A stretch of DNA of 64,000 bases, taken from Harmothoe impar (taxonomy: Eukaryota; Annelida; Polychaeta; Phyllodocida; Polynoidae). The position numbers and the translations under genes are program-made. Below the pieces are notes generated by a model. That model was not told the origin of the DNA and searched no databases. It saw nothing but the letters and a program-made list of their open reading frames with translations. Below, piece after piece: positions 1-12,286 of the stretch (its first letter is position 1; every line of letters starts with the position of its first letter). Location: NCBI GenBank assembly GCA_947462335.1, contig OX381720.1:63509946-63573945 (forward strand), read 5' to 3'.

Positions 1-3000
1 CTTATCGTGCCATACGTATACATTATAAGGTAGATTCGTTCATACAAGGTACAGAATCCTTCCCTGGACATTTTCAGGCGCTCGATTCATAAGCTAAAAA
101 GATCATTAGTTTGTTTGTACCATTGGATCTCTATTTTTAAGAGTGTGCATTCCTTTATAAAAGACTACACAATATTTGAAAAAGAAGAAAATCATTTGAT
201 TATACTTTGAACGTATAATTCAGGCTCTAGGTGTATAGTAAAATTCTGCCAATAAAAAGATTATATAAGAACTGGATAGCCTGACAGTGCCGACAGACCT
301 TGTACTTAGCCAGTAACCGTGTGTTGTACTAACAGCAGCTTTCTCTTTACTCCAGCAGCACATCCACAGACGACAAACCGGATGAACCCTAATAAAGCAC
401 CTTATCAGCAGACGAGAAAGAAGATGAGCTCTTCTGTACAAAGAAATGATCAATAAAATTCCTGAAACTGTGGGATCAGTGAAATCAACATACCACAATA
501 CGTCTAGTGTTATAAAAGTTATATTAATGATGTTGATGATTTATCAATGATTCATAAATACCAGTATAAAGTCTGTTAGCTCTGTGACAGAATGACATTG
601 ACCCAAAAATAATTGTCTTATTTCAAAAAATATGATGAACAAACTTGACTGGCAGACAAATGACTAGTTTAAAAGAAATTCTTAATATCTTCTTTAGGTG
701 GCACGATCCCATTGAATCAAAACAGAAAAGGAAAGATTATTAACAAATATGAAAATAATATAAAGATGCCTTTGATTTTATTTTCTATCGACCAAGAGAC
801 ACAGAATTCTGAAACTTCACACATTGAACACAAGGATATACACCCCCCCCCCCCCCCATAGTTGAGAAGACACTTGATTAACTTTGCCCTAAAATCCATA
901 CAACATAGCACAGAAGAGTTCTATCACTTTGAATTTTTTGGGAAAAAGTATATTTCAGAGAAGAGTAGGAAAAAATGTTCATTGTCTCTTTATATAACTG
1001 AAGAAAGATAGTAGTTAAAGTCATCAGATTTTTCTTAAAAAACATTCCCAAAATATTGCTTAGATTATTTGCTCATGAATAAAAATAATTTTGATATGGG
1101 GTCCCGTGCATAACTTGAGGGTTTTGACCCTTTGAAGAGTAATGCAAAAACGGACTAAATCACATCTTTGAAACGTTGCATTATGGGTAAATTCCTAAAA
1201 ATCTTTGTATAAAATGTCATTTGCATGGTTTGGATATTTTCAAGTAATTACTTCACTTTTATGCTATTTCTCACTGATGAAGAGTCTCAGAAAAAAAAAC
1301 ACGTTTAATTAACACATCAAGTATAAAGAGTTATAAAATGCACAATTTCGCTCAGAATCTTCCAAACATTTTTATGGGCATAGAAAATCATGCCGAGCAT
1401 ATGCCTACAAAATATGGCATCATTCTGACATATTTAAGCCATATGCGCAGAATGATGCACAGAAGTCCATTCTGCAATGGCCGCGACCACCCTTAAAACT
1501 AGTCATGCGTCTGTCAGATTATTTCTGGCTGTGAGGTAGCAGGCTGGTGCTGCCACCTGTCCCCTAGTGAGGTTACTTGGAACAACTCTAATTGTCACCA
1601 CCGAATCCACGTCACACTGCCCTCTGGTGTCAAATACATGCCTAACACGTCCAGTTACCAGACGAATGGTGAGTGGTGACAGAGCCACGCAGTAGTGACC
1701 CCTATTGCAGTTAGGGGAACTAGACTTTATAGATCAGAACTGACTACTTCTTACATGTGGTAGTGTTGGAGTACTCTGGTATTTTTGTCACCGAATAAAT
1801 GAGTGCTATATGTAACTAAACTATATTGTACATTTTTGAGTAGACCTCTAATGTGTTCCTTTACACCACATGGCTCCTTGGCCGTTACTAACTCCTTACA
1901 CAGTATGGTTATTTTAAGATAATGGCCTGGACGGCTTCATAGATGTCTCAAAGGCTGTACACACGGTTGAGATCGGGGGAGGGGGATGACAACAGTTACA
2001 TATTTTGACTCAAAGTGTTCCCACACCTGTCATACTGCCTGGCGCTCAACACACGTCCACTTCTGTTGAGCGAATGCAGTCTCACACCTGTCTGCGTATA
2101 TGGGTCGCATGGTGTTAGGTGTGGGGTGGGGGGGCCTCTTGAATGTTGCATTGAATTTACACTCTTTCTACCTTATTTCGACGTCAATATATGGTATGAC
2201 ATCTACATTCTCAACTGGGATTAATTTAAATATACTATGAGTGAAAATCTGATATCTAATATAAGACAAGCCTAGTATATCCCTTGCCAAATACGTAACC
2301 TTGGTTTTGACTTCAGTGAGGCTTTGGAATCCCTTCACTAGTAACCTGTTCATAAAGAAGATTTTATAATACATATCGTTGGTCATAATTAACATGATCT
2401 AATATTATACACAAATTATTGTGTGATATTATATAAATCTTACACATGTAAAGGAACATCTGCTTGCGAATAAATATCTTTGAATTTTGAATCTTGAAAC
2501 CAGCCATGTGGGGTACAATCGATGAAGTGTCTTAATGTTGATATTACAGGCTACTAATTCATCTTTTTTAAGGTTTGAAGGTTTTTATTTTCAAAACACA
2601 AAGTAAGCAGTAGAAGTGGTAACATGATCCTTAGTATAACCAGCCAATACATTAGTTTGTTTACAGGTGTGATGAAGTTCATGGTAAGTGTTTACAGATG
2701 AAGCAATGATCATAGAACATTGGAAATTAAAAGAATAAACATATATGCAGAATAATTACAGTAAAAAAACGAAACAAATATACATAATTAAGGAAAGATA
2801 GTGTGAAAACAACAATGACTACAATCTAAATGTGCGAACAATTGTCAATATGTGAAGGGACCTCGTTGGGTATTGAGGAGGGTTTTATAGAACTATTCTA
2901 TCAACTACACACTAGACAACCAAGCTCAAACTCAGTCTCTCTTGTATGAATAATCAGTTAAGTTGCTAGATGATGAAGTTAATGCAGGTGATGTCATTAC

Positions 3001-3200
3001 AACACCCCCCACTCATAACATCTCATGGGGATATATCCATCTCCTCTTATTTATGGATGAATAGTCAATGGATGCGGCATTTCTGCCCTTCTGAGATACC
3101 GTACATCACCACTGACTACTTGCTTAAGTGATGTTATCATCAGACGCTTTATCTGTAATTTGACAAGATTACCTTATCTTTGAACTGCCTCAGTATTATC
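1..3200. other. Non-coding AT-rich flank
   Basis: No gene can be supported here. The open frames are short, lack domain features and overlap on opposite strands. The only structure seen is a run of C at about 841-857, several A- and T-runs, and one CTCF-like core at 1617-1630 listed separately. Confidence 0.6.
1617..1630 (-). promoter_or_regulatory. CTCF-like core motif
   Basis: The minus strand reads ACACCAGAGGGCAG, which fits the published vertebrate/fly CTCF core CCASYAGRKGGCRS at 13 of 14 positions. Binding is inference. Confidence 0.3.
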
Positions 3201-3223
3201 TTTGGATCTAGTTCGCCCCCAAC

Positions 3224-3237
3224 ACACCAGATGGCAG
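3224..3237 (+). promoter_or_regulatory. CTCF-like core motif in a dispersed repeat
   Basis: ACACCAGATGGCAG fits the CTCF core at 13 of 14 positions. It lies in a repeat also found near 3870, 6168 and 8937 (shared text CTAGTT..., ...GGCAGCTCTGT). Confidence 0.3.
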
Positions 3238-3868
3238 CTCTATGCTTGCATGCATTCTTAGTGCCTCATTATCACTATCCTAGAAAAATGGGGTGGGGGG
3301 GGGACGTTATATATTGGTGAATTGGTGTGGGAGGGGGATAGCAAATTCCCCTGACTATTATGGGGCAAAGAAAATCTACTCATTTTTTTCAATGGAAAAT
3401 GCAGCCTGTTACTACAGGCCCGCCTTTAAGATTTTCTTTTTTGCATCTTTGCTAGAGAGTCCTTCTGGTGAAGAGAGTGCTTTGCAAAGGAATAATGATA
3501 TTTTTATGATGCATAGCCCAATGGTTGCTGGAGAGTTAGTCCAATTTAGGCAGCACTATATGTAGTGGTAGTGGTGTACTCAAGTAGTCGCCGAAGCCCT
3601 AAGTTATATTTGAATCTTGTAGGCCCTTCTGTACTTCCACTATCTGTAGTGACTTCACCTGTGGCGCTGATTTATTTTTATATCTGTAGGCTTAAACCCT
3701 CCTTTACTCTCTAATATCCACCAGTGGATGATGGCCACCACTCCCCTCTAGTCAGTACCAAACATCTGCTGGAGAGTGAAGGCTAGGCTGCAGATTTGAG
3801 GCGCACAGAGACTACTCTGCTGCAGACAGGGCCTTCTTATCTTTAGACCACCTTAGTTTTCTCTTTGG

Positions 3869-3970
3869 TTCTAGTTTACCTCCACCCCACCAGGTGGCAG
3901 CTCTGTACCAGTACACCATGTTACCCCTCCATTATCATTAGGGGAGCGGCCATTATTATTGATTCCATTA
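3869..3970 (+). repeat. Dispersed repeat copy, LTR-fragment-like, leading into the satellite
   Basis: This copy begins CTAGTTTACCTCCACC and holds a perfect CTCF-like core at 3887-3900 (CCACCAGGTGGCAG, 14 of 14). It runs directly into the first tRNA-Ser primer-binding-site-like string of the satellite at about 3980, so the dispersed repeat may be the end of an LTR. The LTR identity is inference; no second LTR edge was found. Confidence 0.45.
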
Positions 3971-5300
3971 CATGAAACTGGCGACGAGGATCTAGATTGT
4001 CATACAGAGGGGTTTTGAGTGTAGGCATAGGGTCATATCGTTATTCTGTGGAGCTTAGATTTTGGTTGCCGGGTCAGATTATTGCTTCGCGAAGAGTTAA
4101 TATTGATTCTGCTACATGAAACTGGCGACGTGGATATAAATTGTTATAGGAAGGGGTTTTGATTGTAGGCATGGGGGCATATTGTCACTCGTTTGGCTCT
4201 AGACTTCAGATACAGTGTCAGATTAATTTTGTGACTTGGCTTAGGTTTCATATTGATTCCATTACATGAAAATGGGGACCGGGATCTATATTGTTATACG
4301 CACTGGTTTTTAGTGTAGGCATGGGGGCAGATTGTTCCTCTCTAGGGTGAAGACTTTAGATGTAGTGTCAGATTGTCACTTGGCCTGCGGTTCATATTGA
4401 TTCCAATATGTGCAACTGGAGACAAGGATCTAGATTGTTATACGGACCAGATTTTGAGTGTAGGCACACGGTAAGATTGTCACTCGGTGGGCTCTAGACT
4501 TTAGATGCGGTGTCAGATTAATATTGTGACTTGGCGTAGGGTTCATATTGATTCCATTACATGAAACTGGCGACGAGGATCTAGGTTGTCATAGAGAGGG
4601 TTTTTTGAGTGAAGGCACAGTGTCGGATTGTCTTTTGTTGGGCATTAAACTTCAGACGCTGTGTCAGAGTGTTGGTTGGCACAGGGTTAATATTGATTCT
4701 ATTACATGAAACTGGCGACGAGGATATAGATTGTGATAGGGACAGGTTTTGAGTGTAGGCACTGGGTCAAATTGTCCCTCTGTAGGCTTAAGACCTCAGA
4801 CATGATATCAGCTTATCGCTTGGTATGGGATTAATATTGATTCCATAACATCAAAGTGGCAATGAGGATATAGATTGTTATACAGATGGTTTTGTGAGTG
4901 TAGGCAGGGCTCAGAATGTCCCTTACTGTGCTCTAGACTTCAGACTTGGTGTCCAATTGTCACTTGGTGCTGGGTTCAGGTTGATTTACCCTACATGAAA
5001 CTGACTTTAAAGATCTAGATTGTTATACAGAGGGGTTCTGAGTGTAGGCACGAGGTCAGATTGTCACTCAGTGGGGTTTAGAATTCAGAGGTGATGTCAG
5101 ATAGTCACTTGGACTAAATTGATTTCATGACATGAAACTGGCGTTAAAATTCTAGATTGTTATACGGAGGGGTTTAGAATGAGGTCAGATTGTCCCTCTG
5201 TGGGGTTTAGACTTCAGAGGTGATGTCAGGTTGTCGCTTGTCGTGGGGTTCATGTTGATTCCACTACATGAAACTGGCGACGGGGATCTAGATTGTTACT
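3958..5300 (+). repeat. Tandem satellite, about 145-bp unit, ten copies
   Basis: The phrase ACATGAAACTGGCGACGAGG, in more or less diverged form, recurs near 3970, 4114, 4264, 4408, 4559, 4704, 4848, 4993, 5130 and 5266, with spacings of 136 to 152 bp. Each unit also carries GATTGTTATAC and GAGTGTAGGCA. The string TGGCGACGAGGAT is complementary to the known 3' end of metazoan tRNA-Ser(GCT), the primer site of Mag-type Ty3/gypsy elements. The array therefore looks like an amplified LTR/leader junction of a retroelement. Copies vary, with later ones losing the primer-like string (for example CTGACTTTAAAG near 5003). Confidence 0.75.
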
Positions 5301-6159
5301 AATTTGTCTTAAAATATACCGAGGGTAGCATTTGTGACACATTTTTATGATTTTCATAACTTTCTGTGGGATCAGGTTTGCCTAGCATACTAGGACACAC
5401 ACCCTATAATTGTGCCTTATTGCCGACCCCTTTGTCATTAAGATGCTTTGCTTTGGCAAGAATATCGTGACACCAGCTGATGCTTTGTGGCAACATGTGT
5501 TCTTTACTATTCATGGAAGACCTGGACTATGTGTAGAGACAGAGGCAGAGATACAGAGAGCAGCAATCAGATAGGTCGTCTTGTGGCAAGATTGATGATA
5601 AGAGTATGTAGGGTAGATTCATTGAAAGTCTGCCGCTTCTGTACATTCTTTTTGTATGCAATGTTTGGGACAGGGAATTAAGCCTTGCCCACATGTCAAA
5701 AACCAAAATGTGACAATTTTGGTGTGTGACATGTATTGTCACATACTTGAGACACAATTGATTAGCATTTGACAATTATGAATAAGCATTCATGTTACTT
5801 ATTCAACTTAAATCACACAGTTTTTGGGGGTATCCTTAACCCAAAATCGGCCAATTTTAACCTAAGGTCAGCCACTGGTATCCAACTACTGTAGCAGACT
5901 ATCCTAGACTAAACATATGTTAAAGGAAATGCTGAGGGAAATACAGTACTTCATTTGTATGGTTAGGAAATAGTTATTCTGTCAAATCTATAATGTGGAG
6001 CAAAGCATTTGGATGGATAGACAATGCATCTATATTGTTCCATAGTTGAGGGTCAAAAGGTCAAAAGTGACCGACTCGGGGTGTGTGGCCAACTTCAGGT
6101 GAATCAACCCTATGTAACTAGTACAGTGTCTTGCTTACAGAGTAGAACTGTCATCACTG

Positions 6160-6321
6160 ACTGACTTCTAGTTTACCTTCACCACACCAGGTGGCAGCTC
6201 TGTGCCTGTACGCACCCTTCTGGATCCATGCCTTGATGAGGGTTCACCTCCCGTCACTGACTGCTTCCGGTGCAGGGTCACGGAGAACAGGATACAGATT
6301 TCCGCCAAGCCACAGAAATAC
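6160..6321 (+). repeat. Dispersed repeat copy with CTCF-like core
   Basis: The segment matches 8932-9067 over most of its length, sharing CACCACACCAGGTGGCAGCT, then CTGACTGCTTCCGGTGCAGG, then GCCACAGAA. The CTCF-like core is at 6184-6197 (13 of 14). The copy is cut off at its right end by the inverted-repeat element starting at about 6322. Confidence 0.6.
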
Positions 6322-6994
6322 TACCGTAAAACCTTGCATATAAGCCGTGGAGGGGTTTTGCTACTATGGTACAGTACAAAAGTCACCATGATCAGATCGC
6401 TAGTGTGGCTTACAGGATTAGCCAAGAGTCAGGGTGCGGCTTATACAAGGATTTTTGCTCCTATGGTACAGTGCTAAAGCCACCATGATTAGATCGCTGG
6501 TGCACCTTATAGGATCTGCCCAATCTTTGGGTGCGGCTTATTTGCGAGTTACCGTAAAACCCCGCCTATAAGCCGAATTTATTTTGGCGTTTTTATTTCC
6601 TACAAGCCGAATTATTTCCTTTTAACTTACATTCGGCGTATAGGCGGGTTTTTGTGAAAGGATATTTAAGATAATGGTGTAGAAAAGTATGACAACTTAG
6701 TAAGTAGTTTTACTGAACTTTTAAGGCCTTAATAATTATTTTCACGTGAAGTATACATCTAAACCAATTACACATGGTATTCCAACTAAATAAAAGGATA
6801 AAAATCTGTTTAAAAACCCTTTTTTTGGTAAATGAGGGTGGGGGTCAGGGTGTCCCTAAGGCCCCAAAACTCACATTCGGCTTATAGGCGGGGTTCTCTT
6901 AAATTTTAAAATGATTTCATATAAACCAAATTTTTGTCTTTAAACTCACTTTCAGCTTATAGGCGGGGTCGGCTTATACGGAGGTTTTATGGTA
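6322..6994. mobile_element. MITE-like element with TACCGTAAAACC termini
   Basis: The left end reads TACCGTAAAACC and continues to ATATAAGCCG; the right end reads CGGCTTATACGG...GGTTTTATGGTA, its near inverse. The interior repeats the same module in both directions (TACCGTAAAACCCCGCCTAT near 6549, and inverse forms near 6632, 6876 and 6953), so it is a nested or rearranged copy. Such ATAAGCCG-type ends are typical of non-autonomous hAT-like elements in animals. I found no clear 8-bp target duplication, so the superfamily is tentative. Confidence 0.5.
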
Positions 6995-8930
6995 TCAGCC
7001 CAAAGAGTGGTAATATTTTGATAACAAAATACATTTTTTTGGCAAATACGGGGCACTCACAGAAAATAGAAACGGAAGTGGCAATTCATCAGTTAAACAG
7101 ATTAATGTTGCAACAGCATGATAAACCGAGAGGCATTACTTACCCTGATGATGAAAGTTTCCTTGATTAAACATACCATCATTAAAGGGTGAGAGAGAGT
7201 TCATGACTTCAGGGGGCATGTACTTTGATCATGGCCCATTATCTGCCATAATCAATATGTGCCATACTTCACAACACTTAACAGCGTACAGTCTCACAGG
7301 TGAAGTATGATTTACATGACAGGGATATTACCTGAAGATAAGATAATACCTTATTTCTCCTCTGTCCTCACATATACAGGATGCATCGGTAACCCTTTAA
7401 TGGTGGTATAGCGATATGCACCTTGTGGTCATGATGATCCATGAGGGGGGTCCTAGTGAGTAAACTCCCTGTGCTGACTCAATTGGGTTTATAGAATTCT
7501 GAAGGGTCATGAGGATTCACAAAGCAGTTCATGAGAATTACTCACCATCCTTGCATTGGTCTAAGGCTACATGCCTTTCTGCAAAGGGTTATACAAGACC
7601 TGGACTATGTTCGCACATGTTTCCGGAGTGCTCATTTTTTAACAACAGTGGGGGGGGGGGGGGTATGATTTTGCCTAGAGTGTGAACGTTTTTCACACAC
7701 ACCCTTGAGGGGCAGGGGTAGAATCTCAGATGGGCTTATAGCTCCAGAATTCTATGGGCAGGTGCTTTCCTCTGTGCGTCCGCTAACATATTTCTTTTCA
7801 AAAAGGACACCATATCTATTCCAGACTTAACTATGTTAAATTACCTCATTCACTCATTCTCTTTTCCAAAGACAAACTACATGACTATATTTGTCAGGTA
7901 TATTCCCCTCAAATATCATGTGAAGGTAATTCTGAAGAAAACTATTGGCCCGACCCAAAACTACCGGCCATTGGCTACCAGTTGTCTATTCCCAGAGGTC
8001 AAGGTGTCAAAATCTCCTCCCCAAATCCACCACCCCATCCCGTTGAACATTCCCTTATAGATATGGAGAGATATGAAGTATGTAAGGAGAGGAGCACTTC
8101 ACCACCTGTACTTTGGTTTACTAAGACAATGTTATCTACAACTGAAGACCTCACAGCCTGATACGGAGTGTAGTTTGTATTTCATGATAAGAGCTGAAGT
8201 GCATCCTGAGACATTGTGTAGCTGCATGACAGGTCTGTTCTATGCCTGTCCAGGGGGATGATAACATATAGGGATGTAACATGTTCATCATGGAGCCATG
8301 TTGGGGCACAGAGTTGAAGTAAATGGTCCGACACGGTAGTACTGGGTGTCTTTGTATAGTATACTTTGACCACTTCTGATGGTGTGTTTTATTTATAAAT
8401 GTCTAGTTTACGCATGTATGACATCTTATTATAATATTGTATTTATCCACCAGGTCGGATTCTTGAATTTACTATTATAAAACCGGAATAAATAAGGATT
8501 TAATAATGACCAAACATCAAAGAGTTAGGTTTCAGACCATGGTTTCCCAAAAGAGCTGACACAAGCATATCTTTTCCATTTTTAGGGATTTTTGATATTC
8601 ATATTTCTTGTTATCGATTTTTAACACAAAATTGGTCAGGAACAACAATCTCCTAACGATTTCAGTGGCCAAAATATTTGTCTTACTTCAGGAAATTGCT
8701 TTTAAATATGGTGATAGTGCTAGTTAGTGGAGAAATCAGTGAGTCATCCTGATGACCTGTCCATGTTGCGATTTGCGACTCATTCCTGTTTATTTGAACA
8801 TGAAAAATAAAGGAATCTCACCTACGTACCATAATCTTATGGACCATGTTGCCTGAAACACATGCTTTCTTTATTTTGCCTGATCACATAGCTGCTTATA
8901 CAATGTGGTCGGGCAATTCAAGTGGTTCAA
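6995..8930. other. No supported gene
   Basis: Only short open frames without recognisable features are present, together with a G-run near 7650-7662. Confidence 0.5.
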
Positions 8931-8931
8931 T

Positions 8932-9067
8932 GGTTTCTAGTTCACCTCCACCACACCAGGTGGCAGCTCTGTATCAATACACTGCTATTTAGTGACCCAT
9001 CCCTGACTGCTTCCGGTGCAGGGTCATATTGGACAGGATGCAGTTCTCCGCTGAGCCACAGAACTAC
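8932..9067 (+). repeat. Dispersed repeat copy with CTCF-like core
   Basis: This is the uninterrupted counterpart of the copy at 6160-6321. The CTCF-like core is at 8953-8966 (ACACCAGGTGGCAG, 13 of 14). Confidence 0.6.
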
Positions 9068-11319
9068 AGCTATAGTGCTACGACTCCCTCGTGTTGGCAT
9101 GATGCATATATTATGCACTTGGTTACAATGGTACAATAGAGAGTTTAAGATAGTGGGACGTGATTATCCCTGTGTGTTGGACCAGTCCAGCCTAAAGCAT
9201 GTGGTCCCAGCCGGGGAGGGCAAAGGTACTCAGTAAGGAACTAATTCCACAGCTATTTACTTGCCCAGGGCCAATCCACATGCACAGAGGGTTTGGTTTA
9301 TTTATATATATATGCAATTCTTTGTCATGTCAATTCCCCCTTCATGTACATGTAGATGGTCTCCTACACGTCCAAAACCTCTAGCCTACAAGTTACATAC
9401 GTCTAGATGGGGATACCCCCATGTGACCTATGACGTTACCCGTACACATTGCCGTACACGTTGTGATCTTAAACTCCCTATTGTCAATGCAAACCGCAGT
9501 AAAGCACTTGAACTATGCTGTCCTTAGCAACAGCCTGGAGGACACTCGGGATTGAAAAGTCCACCTCATAGCCCGGTGACCCCCCCCCCTCCACCCCTAT
9601 TCAGTGTAATGTGCCCGCACCTGAAGCCGCCTACCAGCCTTTTACCAAGTTCACTGTGGTTATGTGGAAGTGTATAGCCCCTACTTTTCATTTTTCCCAA
9701 TACTTTATATTGTTGAGATGTAAAAAGTTTACAATGCAGTACTACATACCGGATACGCTGATTAAAATGTTTGTTAACTTAACACACTTTTATAACACAC
9801 TTTTTTGTATCCTTATTTTACACACCCTTTTTTTTTTGTGTACCAATAGGCAACATTTCACCAACCACAGCATGTTTTTTTTTTTTGAGTTTATAAAGGT
9901 ATTTTATTTGATTAGATCATAATACATATACATCATCAAAATGCACAGGGATAGGGCCGGTGGTAAATTTCCACTGGTTTTCTACCTGGTACTTGCTGGT
10001 GGCTATAGTTGTCCTTTACAAGTGTATATTATGTATCATCACAATGGATTATATAATTTACTGGATACAGAATTTATAACTCCAGTACAATGGTGGCCAA
10101 TTGTGGCAGCTACCCTACATAGCAAAGCCCTGTATGGAATGAACTTAAGCCAGTTTCAATTACACATTGACTTATACTATAGCTGAACACACAGGAAAGG
10201 TGTCAAATTCCTTCCACATTCTTTAGACCTCCCTAGGATAGGATATTCGTTCTTCAAAGGGATTCTAACTTCTTAGCCTCATGCAGCCATTGAAGTTATA
10301 CTTCAATACATGTTTAAAACTTGATATCAAATCAATAAACATAATCAAAAGTGAAATAAGAATCTTGAAGTGCGACTGAAATTTCTAAAACAATGCTTGT
10401 GGTGCCATCTGGTGTCAATACCTACACAAATTTGACAAAAAAGTGTGTAAGTGTGTTGGAAAAAGTGTGTTCACACTCAAGTGTGTCAAAAATATATGTG
10501 TGTTGCTCTTTATCCATGTTCCCGCAATACACATTTTTAACAGTGTACTATGCTTTAAAAAGAATCATTATAAGACATTTCAAAATTGTTAAAACATTGA
10601 TTGATGAAGGCGTAAGACATGACATATGGTAGGTGCACATGGGGGTGTACACGTATAAAAAGTTATGAAAATTAAAAAAATCATGACTGTCCACTGGCAG
10701 TTCCTCCTGATGCCACACATTGATGTCCCCCTTATTGAACCATCAGCTCCACAAACACTTAAACTATCAGGTGAGGTGAGAGTTCAGTAAGATTACATTG
10801 TCTATTGAAGATCACAGGGGGATCCCCTATACATACCTGGATATCTGTGCTTGTGTGGCCCTGTAAGGTCTATTACTAAGCATAATCAATAGGTGTGCTT
10901 TAGTTCGAAGCACTTAGTTGTCAGGTGAAGTGTGATTTATCACAAGGATTGCACTTTAAGATAAGAGTGTCTCAATATATCTAGGATAAAGGATCAAGAT
11001 GTTATTCCAAAACACATAAACATCTAATCGAATCATGACCAAAATAAAGTTACAAATGTAAAACACAGGTTCTGAACGGATTATATCAAACACCATGACT
11101 AATATCTGGCAGTCATTGCCGATTGATGTCCCTGTTGGGAAACACCAGCTGATAAGCCACATACCCCACACACCTCACACTCATTACAAACACTAGTGGC
11201 ACTAGTGTTTCACAACGAATCTTTCATTTGGAGGTGTATTCATCACTCATTAGAGCAGTATTTGAAAATTCCTTATGAATCACCAGCTAGATTCCTCAAA
11301 TTACATTATATTTCCGGGC
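9068..11319. other. No supported gene
   Basis: AT-rich sequence with T-runs (about 9828-9836, 9878-9887). Open frames are low-complexity and lack domain signals. A minus-strand CTCF-like core lies at 10402-10415. Confidence 0.5.
10402..10415 (-). promoter_or_regulatory. CTCF-like core motif
   Basis: The minus strand reads ACACCAGATGGCAC and fits the CTCF core at 13 of 14 positions. Its orientation is opposite to the four plus-strand repeat copies. Confidence 0.25.
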
Positions 11320-11666
11320 CTATTTCTTCACCCGTACCTCTATGGGGCATTCAAGATTTTTCATTCCTTGTGAAACATCTTCCAGGTGACAGTTCTGTGC
11401 ATTAACACAATCCTTTAGTGAGAGTTCACTTCCTGCGACCAAATCACTTTCTTTTGGAAATTGCTTGAACGGCCAAGAAAAGTCCCCATAAACACTATCT
11501 TGAAACAGGCCTCCTGGAGGAGCGCAAGCTCCTTTGGGAGGTTCTACAACCATGAAGGTCAAGCCTAAAAGGTCAAGCCGAAAAATTTCAAAATTGGCAA
11601 CAAAAAATCTCTCTTGTCTACCCTACTTGCCACGCCCCTGTATGTCTGAACTGGTCACGGCACCAA
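11320..11666 (-). mobile_element. Internal stub of a minus-strand LTR retroelement with tRNA-His primer site
   Basis: Reading the minus strand leftward from the LTR edge at 11667, one base is followed by TGGTGCCGTGACCAG (11651-11665). That is the same primer-binding-site string used by the gypsy element at 43 kb and is complementary to the known 3' end of animal tRNA-His. About 90 bp further in, an open frame (11562-11320, 80 codons) begins but shows no gag motif, and homology is lost beyond it, so the element is truncated. Confidence 0.5.
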
Positions 11667-11777
11667 TGTAGTAGACATGAAAGGAGAAGACAAACTCAAG
11701 TCCCAATTCGGTTTAAAAAACAAGGTTTATTGGAATCTAGTGTTCATGAAGTATGTTGGATGTGTCAAACAAATTGC
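11667..11777 (-). repeat. LTR, part 1 (split by Polinton)
   Basis: The minus-strand LTR ends ...CTACTACA next to the primer site. This part includes a minus-strand AATAAA at about 11726. The other half is at 22298-22368, where it begins TGTAGC and carries a TATAAAA box. Together, with one target duplication removed, they make a ~182-bp LTR starting TGTAG and ending CTACA. Confidence 0.6.
11772..11777. repeat. Polinton 1 target-site duplication, left
   Basis: AATTGC, identical to 22292-22297. Six-base duplications are characteristic of Polinton integration. Confidence 0.85.
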
Positions 11778-12197
11778 AGTAGTATAGTATGTATCGGAAC
11801 GGGACTATAGTTAAGTACTGTTTATTACTCAATCGACATGCAGCCAATCAGAGGCTTCCATTTGGTCACGTGACCCGTTGCCATGGTAACGTGACCTACT
11901 TAGGGCTCTCAGCCAATCAGAAGCCAGCATTCTGGGTGACCTACTGACCTACTTAGAAGCTCTCAGCCAATCAGAGGCCGGCATTCTGGTAACCATGGTA
12001 ACGTGACCTGCTTACGTCACGTGACCTACTTAGGCTCAGCCAATCAGAAGCCGGCATTCTGGTAACTAGGGTAACGTGACCTACTTAGGGTTTGTTTGTA
12101 AACAACACCACGTGGCTCTCTTGTTTGTAAACAACACCACGTGACACGTGACTGTTTGTAAACAAACAACTTATATATAGAAAATAAACACAACAAG
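11778..12197 (+). repeat. Polinton 1 left terminal inverted repeat
   Basis: About 420 bp matching the reverse complement of 21850-22291 with a few small differences. It contains four copies of GCCAATCAG (CCAAT box), repeated GTGACCTACTTAG, several CACGTG palindromes and three TGTTTGTAAACAA forkhead-like strings near the inner end. Confidence 0.85.
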
Positions 12198-12286
12198 TTC
12201 CATGTTATGTTAAAATTATATTTTCAAAAAAAAAAGCACATCTGTTACAGCGTCTATGTGTAACTACGCGCGTTCTCATTCAAACA
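12198..12286. other. Spacer between TIR and alanine-rich ORF
   Basis: Short AT-rich spacer with an A-run at about 12227-12235. No further feature is supported. Confidence 0.4.
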
